Below are positions 5,922-12,952 of a DNA stretch of 21,397 nucleotides, piece by piece (positions within the stretch are counted from its first letter, which is position 1; each line of letters opens with the position of its first letter). Below the pieces are notes generated by a model. That model saw only the letters and a program-made list of their open reading frames with translations, made no database searches and was not told the origin of the DNA. Both the position numbers and the translations under genes were made by a program. Source of the stretch: UBA525 sp964589765 (GTDB lineage Archaea; Nanobdellota; Nanobdellia; Woesearchaeales; UBA525). Where the stretch lies: positions 1 through 21,397 of the forward strand of contig CAZPUM010000020.1 of the NCBI GenBank assembly GCA_964589765.1. Reading direction: 5' to 3'.

Positions 5922-6384
5922 TTTCCATCCTCCCATATTGTAAGAAATAACTTAAAATTATGCTAAGTCCTAGTAAAATTGTGGCAAAACACAGTAGCGT
6001 TGCTTCTTGTGTTGAACTCACTAAATAACGAAAGTCATTGAACTCGTGTGCGTAGTTTGTAATATTCAGAACCAAGTCAAAGGTCAGATAAGTCGGCAAA
6101 ATTATGCCTGTGAAATCTCCTTTCCTTTTATATAATAATAGACTTATAAGAAGTGCGACGCTTATCATTGAAGGGAATAACAAGAAGAACTGCGTGACAT
6201 TAGCGACGGCCGTTGTAGTTGTTGGAGCAATAGGCGGGATGAAATCTAAAACCACATAGCCTGTTCCGCCCTGTAATTGTAACGCAATGAAGTGAAGAGG
6301 CTCATGGATTAAGTTTGGCCATAGAACTAACAACAGTCCAAATATTAATCCAACTTTGAAGTAATTTCTAAACTTTTTCATCAT
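5881..6384 (-). CDS. Integral membrane protein with HExxH motif, possible M50-like protease
   Basis: 167 residues with about four or five hydrophobic helices. The motif HEPLH is at about 27-31 at the end of the first helix, followed by FIALQLQGG. A later TNYAHEFNDF (near 107-116) contains His and Asp that could provide a third zinc ligand, as in site-2-protease-like and DUF3267-like proteins, where a helix-embedded HExxH pairs with a distant Asp. Catalysis is not proved: the family's usual DG motif is not clear. Its start overlaps the end of the SANT-like gene (ATGATG). It is the third candidate membrane protease in this block. Confidence 0.55.
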   Translation of the reverse strand: MMKKFRNYFKVGLIFGLLLVLWPNLIHEPLHFIALQLQGGTGYVVLDFIPPIAPTTTTAVANVTQFFLLFPSMISVALLISLLLYKRKGDFTGIILPTYLTFDLVLNITNYAHEFNDFRYLVSSTQEATLLCFATILLGLSIILSYFLQYGRMENEEKKESILWSNA

Positions 6385-6914
6385 TTGAACCTTTCTTTTC
6401 TGAACCTTTCTCTCGTTGACTGTTTTTTAAGAAGCCTCATTCTGTTTGCTTTACTTACCAGCTGAGACCGAGTAAACCCTGGAAACAACAACAACAATTC
6501 CGATGTAATCAGCAAAGGATAATATTTTTCAAGCAACTCTAATTCAACCTCAGTCCATCTTCTTCTTTTAATTGTCATTTTCTTTTTAACAGGATTGTTC
6601 TTCGGATAAAAACCATGTTTCTTGAAGTATTTTTCTCTATAATCGAGTTGTTGTTGGCTTCTGGTTTCTTTCATAGCACCGATTACTGATTTCCGAGTGT
6701 CCTTTCTATGGATTTTAGCAATAATTTCAGCAACATCCCAATTTCCTTGCGCCCGTAGTGCTTTAGTAGTCTCTATGTTGAACCTTTGCTTATCCTCTTC
6801 AGTAATATTACCAGACCTAACTCTTTCAGCCAGTTCTAATAAATCCGTCTCATTCGTTTTCATCTGCCCAACTGTGTTGATTTTATTTCCAAGCAAATTG
6901 CTCAACTTCTTCAC
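6381..6914 (-). CDS. Myb/SANT-like DNA-binding protein
   Basis: 177 residues, strongly basic. The C-terminal part contains IKRRRWTEVELELLEKYYPL, then a helix (LITSELLLLFPG), then FTRSQLVSKANRMRLLKK. This is the tryptophan-led three-helix pattern of Myb/SANT-type helix-turn-helix domains that discriminate sites by their third helix. The first half is charged and helical. The start is either the GTG at 6914, which has GGAG upstream and overlaps the preceding gene by 32 bases, or an ATG at 6863. It is probably co-transcribed with the AT-hook protein upstream; a shared role in binding the element's DNA is likely but inferred. Confidence 0.65.
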   Translation of the reverse strand: MKKLSNLLGNKINTVGQMKTNETDLLELAERVRSGNITEEDKQRFNIETTKALRAQGNWDVAEIIAKIHRKDTRKSVIGAMKETRSQQQLDYREKYFKKHGFYPKNNPVKKKMTIKRRRWTEVELELLEKYYPLLITSELLLLFPGFTRSQLVSKANRMRLLKKQSTRERFRKERFK

Positions 6915-7530
6915 GCCTTAACTCCATAGCCTTGGCAATATCTTCAACAGATACCCCTGCCCTAATTAAGAGTTTAATATCTTTTTCTTGAACAGCAGTA
7001 AGCTTCGGTTTTGGCTTTGGTTTTGGCTTTGGTTTTTCGGTTTTGGTCAGAAAAGCATTCCATTTTGTAGGCTTTCCTTTAGGCTTTCTACCTCTACCGT
7101 CTTTTTCTGTGACGCCCAAAACTCGTCTTCTATCGTATACTGAACCAAGTGTTCTTTTCAGGACGCCTGCAGTTTTCTTTACTGGGTAGTTTTTTTCAGC
7201 GTGCTCTTTGATTGTAGCATCATCTTCAGCCGACCACTTATTGAAAGATTTTTTTCTTCGCCTAATCTTTCTTTCACTTTTATTCTTGCTTTTTTTACCT
7301 TTAGGTCTGCCCCTGCCTCTTTTTTCGGTTTCAGTATTTTCAGCAACAGTATTTTCAGCAACAATTTCTTTTTCTACCGTTTTGGCAATATTTTCAACTA
7401 TCAGTGCCTTAATTTTACTCGCATTCATATCGGACACCCATAGACCAATATGGCTGTAAATTCTCTTTCTTTCCTCAACAGTCTCAAGTGCGAGCTCTGC
7501 TATAAATTTCGCCAATGTTTCAGATTTCAT
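6883..7530 (-). CDS. AT-hook and Myb/SANT-like chromatin-type protein
   Basis: 215 residues. Order: a helical N-terminal domain (1-60), an AT-hook-like KRGRGRPKGKKSK near 70-82, a Myb/SANT-like segment FNKWSAEDDATIKEH followed by TLGSVYDRRRVLG, a second hook-like GRGRKPKGKP, a KPKPKPKPKPK linker, then a C-terminal helix-turn-helix-like segment (LLIRAGVSVEDIAKAM). GRP cores insert into the minor groove of AT-rich DNA. AAGGAGGAAAAAC and a TATA promoter precede the ATG, so it heads a transcript. It probably organises or silences AT-rich element DNA, or acts as a transcription regulator. The linker is encoded by an in-frame short repeat. Confidence 0.7.
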   Translation of the reverse strand: MKSETLAKFIAELALETVEERKRIYSHIGLWVSDMNASKIKALIVENIAKTVEKEIVAENTVAENTETEKRGRGRPKGKKSKNKSERKIRRRKKSFNKWSAEDDATIKEHAEKNYPVKKTAGVLKRTLGSVYDRRRVLGVTEKDGRGRKPKGKPTKWNAFLTKTEKPKPKPKPKPKLTAVQEKDIKLLIRAGVSVEDIAKAMELRREEVEQFAWK

Positions 7531-7559
7531 TGTTTTTCCTCCTTAATTTTTGTGTAAAA

Positions 7560-7580
7560 ATATAACATATATTTAATTGT
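7560..7580 (-). promoter_or_regulatory. Archaeal TATA promoter of the AT-hook gene
   Basis: The minus strand reads CAATTAAATATATGTTATA in the gap 7531-7607. The TATA-like box at about 7567-7576 lies about 40 bases before the ATG at 7530, predicting a leader of roughly 15-20 bases that contains AAGGAGGA. An A-rich BRE-like stretch precedes the box. Confidence 0.5.
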
Positions 7581-7607
7581 TTGCCTTCCCGTTTCTTTCA
7601 TTGTTCG

Positions 7608-8060
7608 CTACCAAGAAATGAGTATTTTCGGCTTCAATCCTTCTTTTTGTAATTTCAATCCTTTTTTGTAGAAGTTAAGAACAGCTATCAGGAAATCTTG
7701 TTCTTGTTCTTCTGTTAATTTCGTTGTGCCTTTTTGAAGCCTTCCTGGACTGTCTGCGAAAGTGGCAACCAGTTCTGCCACAATCGTATCAACCTCATTC
7801 ATATCTTCCTGAGCTTCCTCATCAGCCACACTATTTATTTGGTCAATCCTATCTTCCATATAATCAACCAACAAAAGTTCGAAGTTCTCACCATTCGCTT
7901 TAAAATCAAATTCCTCAAACCCTTCGTTATGCCAAAAACAGGGAAATATTTTTCTAAGAAACCAATTCTGTTTCTTCATCCAAATACTGGCCCTGATTTG
8001 AACTTTGTTCTTTTCTTCTTCAGTTATGCCTTCATAACTAAGGTATATGTCAGTTCCCAT
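7608..8060 (-). CDS. Hypothetical protein, 150 aa
   Basis: Not recognised. The N-terminus MGTDIYLSYEGITEEE resembles the MGxDIY starts of many phage accessory proteins, but that resemblance is short. The middle is acidic (NSVADEEAQEDMNEVD) and the end is helical and lysine-rich. GGAGGAAAAAA precedes the ATG. It overlaps the following-upstream gene (stop at 8050) by 11 bases, so the two are coupled. Confidence 0.6.
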   Translation of the reverse strand: MGTDIYLSYEGITEEEKNKVQIRASIWMKKQNWFLRKIFPCFWHNEGFEEFDFKANGENFELLLVDYMEDRIDQINSVADEEAQEDMNEVDTIVAELVATFADSPGRLQKGTTKLTEEQEQDFLIAVLNFYKKGLKLQKEGLKPKILISW

Positions 8061-8256
8061 TTTTTTCCTCCATCGATTCTTTCAGTTCTTTCAGTTCTTT
8101 CAGTTCTTTTTTTGTCCAAAGTCTTATCCATATCTCGTCGTATCCATCTAGTTCGTAGTCATCTGCCAAGTCTGTTGCTCGGTTTAAGTCCAGGTAGTAA
8201 TCGTTCACTTCTGTTCCTCCTACGTATACAGAATATCTTTTTGTGTCGTCTTCCAT
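8050..8256 (-). CDS. Acidic hypothetical protein with KEL repeats, 68 aa
   Basis: I place the start at the ATG at 8256 because GAGGGATAAA precedes it; an ATG at 8268 lacks a site. The protein has an acidic middle (LADDYELDGYDEIWIRLW) and then KELKELKELKESMEEK, encoded by three to four copies of a 9-base unit (TTCTTTCAG on the plus strand, about 8075-8110). The repeat would extend a helix. The copy number may vary between relatives. Function unknown. Confidence 0.6.
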   Translation of the reverse strand: MEDDTKRYSVYVGGTEVNDYYLDLNRATDLADDYELDGYDEIWIRLWTKKELKELKELKESMEEKNGN

Positions 8257-8269
8257 TTTATCCCTCATG

Positions 8270-8716
8270 TTAGTTGTGGTAGTCTATTACCACTATGATA
8301 TTGTCTTCACTATTGATTCTTGCCTCGTCTAATAGCGCTTGTTCCCAAGTGTCTTCACTATATTTTTCAGCCCAGTCTTCTGTAATTATTGCTCCTTCAG
8401 GAGTTTGTCGCACATAAGAAAAAATCATCATGTGCCAAGGCAAAAAAGTTTTGATTTGTGCTTTCGCATTCTTAGACAGTTCGAGATTTTCAAGTGCTTC
8501 TTTCACTGTAAATATATGTTTGCCTGAGAACGTATCTTCCCACCGTCCTCCTACGACATACCAATCATAGAAAGGATTGTATCCGTGTGCGCACTCTTCA
8601 CATTCTGGCAATCCGCACTCACAACCTATACACGCTTCCTCAAACATATCGGTTGCTTCTCCAACAGCAACTCTTCTATCAGTCGTTGTAGTTATTACTG
8701 CGCAAGACATGTGCAT
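8270..8716 (-). CDS. Phage-type protein with Cys cluster and WYVVGGRW motif
   Basis: About 148 residues from the ATG at 8716, which follows GGAGGTGATTAAG; a GTG at 8725 lies within that ribosome binding site and is rejected. A cysteine cluster CIGCECGLPECEECAHG near 30-45 could hold zinc or iron-sulphur. It is followed by NPFYDWYVVGGRWEDTFSG, which resembles a motif found in many uncharacterised phage proteins (Asn-Pro, Trp-Asp/Tyr, GGRW). The rest is mixed alpha/beta. Function unknown; the motif only suggests a viral or plasmid accessory family. Confidence 0.65.
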   Translation of the reverse strand: MHMSCAVITTTTDRRVAVGEATDMFEEACIGCECGLPECEECAHGYNPFYDWYVVGGRWEDTFSGKHIFTVKEALENLELSKNAKAQIKTFLPWHMMIFSYVRQTPEGAIITEDWAEKYSEDTWEQALLDEARINSEDNIIVVIDYHN

Positions 8717-8717
8717 C

Positions 8718-9026
8718 TTAATCACCTCCTTTATTCACTTTTCTATAAATTATAAAATCCCCTTCTTCAACACTCACACTCATATATTTTTCATCAATTA
8801 TACTTATCCCATTCCCATCTACATTGGCAATCACTTCATCACGATAGTGTATCTGTATATGATGTATAGTTTCTTCCGGTTCATTTAAGTCATTGCACCA
8901 ACCACTTGTTCCTAATTTTACTTCGCACAACGATGTTATGTTAATCAACTCTATGCCTTTCTTCAAATATTTCTTTCTCAACTCCATAGTTTTACTTGTT
9001 TTTATTCTTGGTTTCGTTTCCTTCAT
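8718..9026 (-). CDS. Hypothetical protein, 102 aa
   Basis: Not recognised. A basic helical N-terminus (about 1-24) is followed by a beta-rich domain with segments such as IHHIQIHYRDEVIANVDGNG and EGDFIIYRKVNKGG. AGAGGAGGTAGATT precedes the ATG. It sits between the zinc-ribbon gene (8992-9180), which it overlaps, and the Cys-cluster gene. Confidence 0.6.
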   Translation of the reverse strand: MKETKPRIKTSKTMELRKKYLKKGIELINITSLCEVKLGTSGWCNDLNEPEETIHHIQIHYRDEVIANVDGNGISIIDEKYMSVSVEEGDFIIYRKVNKGGD

Positions 9027-9180
9027 AATCTACCTCCTCTTCTCCTGCGTCTATTTGATAATCACAATACTCGCAGTAATAAAATTGTATAATTTCTGTG
9101 CCAAACTCGTGGTTAAAACTGTCATCTTGATAAACTAAGTTGTTATTACATTTCGGGCAAATTCTTGGTTTCAAGTTCAT
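8992..9180 (-). CDS. Zinc-ribbon protein, 62 aa
   Basis: ICPKCNNNLVYQDD and YYCEYCDYQIDAG provide two CxxC pairs about 24 residues apart, a classic zinc ribbon, followed by an acidic tail. The start overlaps the stop of the interrupted zinc-ribbon gene upstream (ATGA). Likely a nucleic-acid or protein-binding adaptor; partner unknown. Confidence 0.65.
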   Translation of the reverse strand: MNLKPRICPKCNNNLVYQDDSFNHEFGTEIIQFYYCEYCDYQIDAGEEEVDYEGNETKNKNK

Positions 9181-9369
9181 TCTTCTACACCCTCAAATTC
9201 ACAAAGACAACAAGAAATATCACCCCCACTCAGCACAGTGCATGTTCTACCACAGCGAGTGCATTTGAAGACCTCAGTTCATTGAACTGTCGCAATCTTC
9301 TAGCATACCTAAAAGTTCAAGTGCTGTGATGCTGTCACTTCCACTTCCATATATTTTGAATATTTTCAT
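9177..9369 (-). pseudogene. Interrupted zinc-ribbon gene: +1 shift at an in-frame TGA
   Basis: From the ATG at 9369 (preceded by GTGGAGGCGTTAGA) 31 codons run to TGA at 9274-9276. The next 32 codons in the +1 frame (9177-9275) have no start codon near their beginning. They encode a clear four-cysteine ribbon, FKCTRCGRTC then SCCLCEFEG, and stop in an ATGA overlap with the next gene. Together they would make one protein of about 63 residues. Either the gene is broken by a one-base indel, or ribosomes shift +1 at AAC-TGA. The intact distal half and its coupled stop argue for a recent break or real frameshifting. Confidence 0.55.
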
Positions 9370-9390
9370 TCTAACGCCTCCACGGTTTTT

Positions 9391-9690
9391 TTATTGCTTG
9401 TTTTTGTTCGATAATATTTCTATTTTCACTGGTTCCACTTCGACAACTTGTTCTCCACTATATTCATCTTCTTCTAAAAAATGTTTACTTGTTATCCCTA
9501 TTTTTCCAATAACGGCATCTTCTTCTTTGTCTAGAACATCTACAATTAAGTATTTTGGAAACTCTCCTGCAGATTCATAACCATTATCGCCATCCAAATA
9601 CCACGCGTTCTTTCCAAATTCTTGGTCTAATTCACTTCTAAACTCATATGCGCAATCTTCCGTTATATACAGTTCTCCGAACGAACTCAT
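9391..9690 (-). CDS. Acidic hypothetical protein, 99 aa
   Basis: Not recognised. Starts with MSSFGELYITEDCAYEFRS and is strongly acidic throughout, with beta-strand-like segments such as YLIVDVLDKEEDAVIGKIGI and a lysine-rich end. Its start is placed by a perfect site, GAGGAGGTGAAAAA, and overlaps the stop of the 37-aa gene upstream. Confidence 0.6.
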   Translation of the reverse strand: MSSFGELYITEDCAYEFRSELDQEFGKNAWYLDGDNGYESAGEFPKYLIVDVLDKEEDAVIGKIGITSKHFLEEDEYSGEQVVEVEPVKIEILSNKNKQ

Positions 9691-9800
9691 TTTTTCACCT
9701 CCTCATATTTTTCAGGAAAACACTTGATAAAAGCAATACCTGTAACTTCATTCATTTCACAAACGCTGTTTGTAAGTTTATTTCTTATTTTCATTTTCAT
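9687..9800 (-). CDS. Small protein, 37 aa
   Basis: Begins at the ATG at 9800 (or 9794) right after GAGGAGGTAG, a strong site within the end of the upstream gene in another frame. The peptide starts MKMKIRNKLTNSVCEM and ends YEEVKK, with its stop overlapping the next ATG. Two cysteines. The start signal and both couplings support a real gene; function unknown. Confidence 0.5.
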   Translation of the reverse strand: MKMKIRNKLTNSVCEMNEVTGIAFIKCFPEKYEEVKK

Positions 9801-10395
9801 CTACCTCCTCGCCGTCTTTTTCTTCATTGCCTTTTTGAAGTTCATCTATTTTTAAAAGTTCAATCAACTCTTTTAACTCATCGTTGGACAACTTTTGAAT
9901 ATAGTCGTCAGTTTCTTCAAGCAACGCGTTTCTGCCATTATCTGCGGGCCCAATAATCTCTTCTATGTATGGTCTGAAAGATTCATTGTCATCTTCACTG
10001 CCTGAGTTTAAGAAACCTGCTATCTTTTTCTGCTCTAAGAACTCCCTCAACTCATATACTCCTGCTTCACTCTCAGGATACTTAAGAACATCTGCTTTAG
10101 GTATTGAATACTTTGTTTGTCTCATAGAATATCCCATTTTTAGCATTCTTAAAGTCAAGAGCAAATAGTCGCCATCTTTAGTGAGCAAGTTCTCAATTAC
10201 CTTTCTAACCCACCTCAACTGTTCTTGGTGCTTCTCAGGTAAATCATGTTCTCTCAAAGTCTCTTTTATCAGTCTCGTCAACAGGAAGAGTCTCGATTTA
10301 GTCAGGTTAGGCTTGTAACCTTCTGCATCTTTATTGAAAAAAAGGACATCCGTTGTATTAGTTGTATCCGTTGTGTTTTCTGTGTTTTTCATCAT
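9778..10395 (-). CDS. Hypothetical protein, 205 aa
   Basis: Not recognised. The N-terminus is a low-complexity Thr/Asn stretch (NTENTTDTTNTTD) encoded by a short tandem repeat. The middle is helical and basic (RLFLLTRLIKETLREHDL and later MLKMGYSMRQTKYSI). The C-terminal third is acidic, with LSNDELKELIELLKIDELQK and a Glu/Asp/Asn tail. This suggests an oligomeric or DNA-associated structural protein, but no motif proves it. It follows the 326-aa gene after eight bases. Confidence 0.6.
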   Translation of the reverse strand: MMKNTENTTDTTNTTDVLFFNKDAEGYKPNLTKSRLFLLTRLIKETLREHDLPEKHQEQLRWVRKVIENLLTKDGDYLLLTLRMLKMGYSMRQTKYSIPKADVLKYPESEAGVYELREFLEQKKIAGFLNSGSEDDNESFRPYIEEIIGPADNGRNALLEETDDYIQKLSNDELKELIELLKIDELQKGNEEKDGEEVDENENKK

Positions 10396-10403
10396 TTCTC
10401 CCC

Positions 10404-11384
10404 CTATAGTTTCTTTAGAGCCTTGGCTTTGCCAGTGAGAATTTCTTTAGCAAAAGCATCATTACATTCTTTCAAGAAACCGTTTGTTGTTTTAGCAAAC
10501 AATTCTGCTTTAAGTCGTAATACTCTTAACGCTTCAGGTAAATGTTCTTTGTAACGAACTATGTTTGTTAACTGTTCAAAACTAGGACGAAGTTCACCCT
10601 CAATTCGATAAGAACCGTTATCACTACCATACCCCATTGTCTTCCTCCACCGTAAACGCACAGTTGAAGCATCGGCTTTTAGAAACACACCTTCGCCTGC
10701 GTCATCTACTTTGACTGAAATTCCACAATATTTAGAAGAATTTCTTAACATTTCAATCATATCCTTGTTCTGGACAAGCATGTTTTTTATTTTAATCAAA
10801 CGGTCTATGCTTCTTTTAGCAGTTCGAGATTTCTTTGCCTTCTGTCTTGAGAGTAAAGCACCTATTGCACGCTCTAACAAAACGATAGCAGTAATCTGGT
10901 CTTTATACTTGCCTGATTCATTCTTTTTCCAGAATTCATCAATAAAGTTTCTAAAGTCCAAATACTGCCCTCTGCCCCTATTCCACTGCCTAGTCATCAC
11001 AAAACCTCTATTCTTAAGAGTCAATACAGGATAATTCCAATCATCAATTAGAGCTAAATTCTTTTTGTCATCTTCATTTTCTGAATTATACAATAAAATA
11101 TCTCTTCCTGAAGGAACTATGTTGTCTAACGAGTAATTCACAATCTTATCCAATTTTGCTTGGACTAAACTGAGACTTAAATTTTGCCTGATTTCTTCAC
11201 AAAGTTTATTTTGCTGTCGTAAATAATCCTCCGTTTCCTCTAAAATCTCCAAAACTCGTTCAGCCTTTTCTACCATTTTCAAATCTATCGACGAGTAGTC
11301 AGGTTCAGGTTCAGGTTCAGGTTCAGGTCTGGAAACTATTTCTATCTTTGAACTTGCCAAAATGTCTTTAATGTTTATGTTCAT
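10404..11384 (-). CDS. Large hypothetical protein with PEPEPEPEP linker, 326 aa
   Basis: Not recognised. A short N-terminal helix is separated by RPEPEPEPEPD (a 6-base repeat at about 11303-11330) from a long helical domain with coiled-coil character (about 35-90). A mixed basic region follows (MTRQWNRGRGQYLDFRNF, then RQKAKKSRTAKRSIDRLIK) and a C-terminal part containing STVRLRWRKTMGYGSDNGS. GGAGGTAGAAA precedes the ATG, inside the end of the 66-aa gene. Its size and position after the MoxR/VWA genes could make it their partner or a structural protein; this is inference. Confidence 0.65.
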   Translation of the reverse strand: MNINIKDILASSKIEIVSRPEPEPEPEPDYSSIDLKMVEKAERVLEILEETEDYLRQQNKLCEEIRQNLSLSLVQAKLDKIVNYSLDNIVPSGRDILLYNSENEDDKKNLALIDDWNYPVLTLKNRGFVMTRQWNRGRGQYLDFRNFIDEFWKKNESGKYKDQITAIVLLERAIGALLSRQKAKKSRTAKRSIDRLIKIKNMLVQNKDMIEMLRNSSKYCGISVKVDDAGEGVFLKADASTVRLRWRKTMGYGSDNGSYRIEGELRPSFEQLTNIVRYKEHLPEALRVLRLKAELFAKTTNGFLKECNDAFAKEILTGKAKALKKL

Positions 11385-11568
11385 TTTCTACCTCCTCCAT
11401 TTGGTCAGCCAAAGCTCTAACCCATTTAGGATTATGCGTGCGCGACCATCTGAAATGATATTTCTTTTCTAGCAATGTCAATAATTCGTTTAAGTCCAAT
11501 ATATCGTTCTCACTCATAGACGCAGTATCTTCAATTGCTATGACACCGATTCTTTTTATCTTTCTCAT
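11368..11568 (-). CDS. Hypothetical protein, 66 aa
   Basis: Not recognised. Basic start (MRKIKRIGVIAIEDTAS), a helix rich in Leu and Asp/Glu (ENDILDLNELLTLLEKKY), then RWSRTHNPKWVRALADQ, and an acidic/His end. GGAGGAGGATAAA gives a strong start. It is separated from the upstream MoxR gene by a hairpin and T-rich stretch, so it may lie on a new or read-through transcript. Confidence 0.6.
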   Translation of the reverse strand: MRKIKRIGVIAIEDTASMSENDILDLNELLTLLEKKYHFRWSRTHNPKWVRALADQMEEVENEHKH

Positions 11569-11585
11569 TTTATCCTCCTCCCATG

Positions 11586-11623
11586 AAGGGAAAAAAGAAG
11601 GAAGTTCCCGACTTATAGGAACT
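11586..11623 (-). terminator. Hairpin plus T-tract after the MoxR gene
   Basis: On the minus strand AGTTCC (11618-11623) pairs with GGAACT (11603-11608) around an eight-base-plus loop that includes the MoxR stop codon. It is followed by a pyrimidine-rich stretch with six T residues (11586-11602). Archaeal termination mainly needs the T-rich part; the hairpin may also stabilise the transcript end. Confidence 0.5.
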
Positions 11624-12647
11624 GATTGATGTATTTTGCAAGGCTTTCACCCCTCTTGTCGTTGAGTAATTTCTGAACGAAGTTCATATTGACACCCACA
11701 AACTGCTTGAATGCCAAGATAAGATACTCTGGCTTGTCTGCCAACGCTCCGAACACGAAATCAATCACTTTCGGCTCAAGAGATTTGTTCTTTGCGTAAC
11801 GACTGGCAATCTCAGTTATTACTGAGTGTTTGATGTCAGCACGGTTATCGTCAAACTTCTGAGGGTCGTTCATAATCTCATCTAAATCAACTTCCTCAGA
11901 CAGACACAAGTAACCAAACATCTCTCTGCCAACCACATCACCTACACAAGCAATACTCAAGTCTCTGATTTTCTCCTTATCAGATTCCTTGCCCAACATA
12001 TCAATCAACATCTCCCAAGTTCTCGGAGAAGGCCACGCAGGGTCTGTGCTTTGCCTGTCATAGTGCCAAACTCTTGACGGTTTGAACTTTAAGAAGCCTG
12101 CCACAGATGAGTTGTGCTTGTTGATACTCTTGAAATACTCCATCAACTCTTCATCTGAAGGCTCCTCGACCTCGATGTGAAGTGCGAATCTGTTTTTCAG
12201 AGCCGAATCCATATCATAAATGGATACATTGTCTTCAGCACGATTTCCTGCTGCTACAATCCACACATCATCTGAAACTTTTGCTGTTCCCAACTTCCTG
12301 TCTAAGATGAGTTGATAGGCAGCCGCCTGAACTGATGGGTCGCCTTTGTTTAATTCATCTAAGAACAGAATGCTCTCTCCTTCAGTAGGCAACCAATCGG
12401 GATAAAACTTTCGCATCACCTTCGACTCTTGGTCTACATAAGGAATCCCACCAAAGTCAGCAGGCTCAATTGCTGAAAGCCTGATGTCGTCATTACACGG
12501 AACTGAAAAATGAACCCCTACAGCCTTAATAACTGTGGATTTTCCAATCCCTGGCTTTCCGTGTAGGAAAACTGTTCTCTTGTCTTTGAATGCCTTGAAC
12601 AAAATAGAATCTGGTTTAGCCAGTTCACTAATACTTGCCTTATACAT
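11613..12647 (-). CDS. MoxR-type AAA+ ATPase
   Basis: About 344 residues. Walker A is HGKPGIGKSTVIK near 30-42, Walker B is ESILFLDELNKG, and sensor 1 lies in VWIVAAGNRAEDN. The downstream KNRFALHIEVEEPSDEE is the arginine-finger/sensor 2 region typical of MoxR/RavA ATPases, which remodel proteins or insert metals, often with a VWA-domain partner. I start at the ATG at 12647, six bases after GGAGG; a GTG at 12653 lies in the ribosome binding site. A VWA protein is encoded two genes upstream, so the pair very likely works together, with the 99-aa protein between them as possible partner. Confidence 0.85.
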   Translation of the reverse strand: MYKASISELAKPDSILFKAFKDKRTVFLHGKPGIGKSTVIKAVGVHFSVPCNDDIRLSAIEPADFGGIPYVDQESKVMRKFYPDWLPTEGESILFLDELNKGDPSVQAAAYQLILDRKLGTAKVSDDVWIVAAGNRAEDNVSIYDMDSALKNRFALHIEVEEPSDEELMEYFKSINKHNSSVAGFLKFKPSRVWHYDRQSTDPAWPSPRTWEMLIDMLGKESDKEKIRDLSIACVGDVVGREMFGYLCLSEEVDLDEIMNDPQKFDDNRADIKHSVITEIASRYAKNKSLEPKVIDFVFGALADKPEYLILAFKQFVGVNMNFVQKLLNDKRGESLAKYINQFL

Positions 12648-12939
12648 TTTCACCCTCCGTCAACATAAGTGCTTTGACCATTAAATTCAATTTCTTATCG
12701 TTGAACTTTATTTCGCCACCTTCACTCACTGTGAATATGGTCTTGCTGTCGTTGTAATGATTTGAGCCACCTGTTACTGTAACTTCAATTTCGTCTCGGT
12801 CGAGGTCATCGTTATAGAACGCATTTACACTCACTCCAACTTCCCAACCATTTATTTCTGCGCGTATTCCTGAACTTTTACTCCCAAGTCTACTAACAGA
12901 ACCTTTATTTCCTTGTATTTCTGCCATAAATTGTGCCAT
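12640..12939 (-). CDS. Beta-rich hypothetical protein between MoxR and VWA genes, 99 aa
   Basis: Not recognised. Starts at the ATG at 12939 after GGAGGTTAAAT; an upstream start at 12963 is less well supported. Alternating strands (IRAEINGWEVGVSVNAFYND, EIEVTVTGGSNHYND) suggest a small beta-sandwich or barrel. Its stop overlaps the MoxR start region. Being locked between the ATPase and the VWA protein, it may be their substrate or adaptor. Confidence 0.65.
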   Translation of the reverse strand: MAQFMAEIQGNKGSVSRLGSKSSGIRAEINGWEVGVSVNAFYNDDLDRDEIEVTVTGGSNHYNDSKTIFTVSEGGEIKFNDKKLNLMVKALMLTEGENV

Positions 12940-12952
12940 ATTTAACCTCCGT

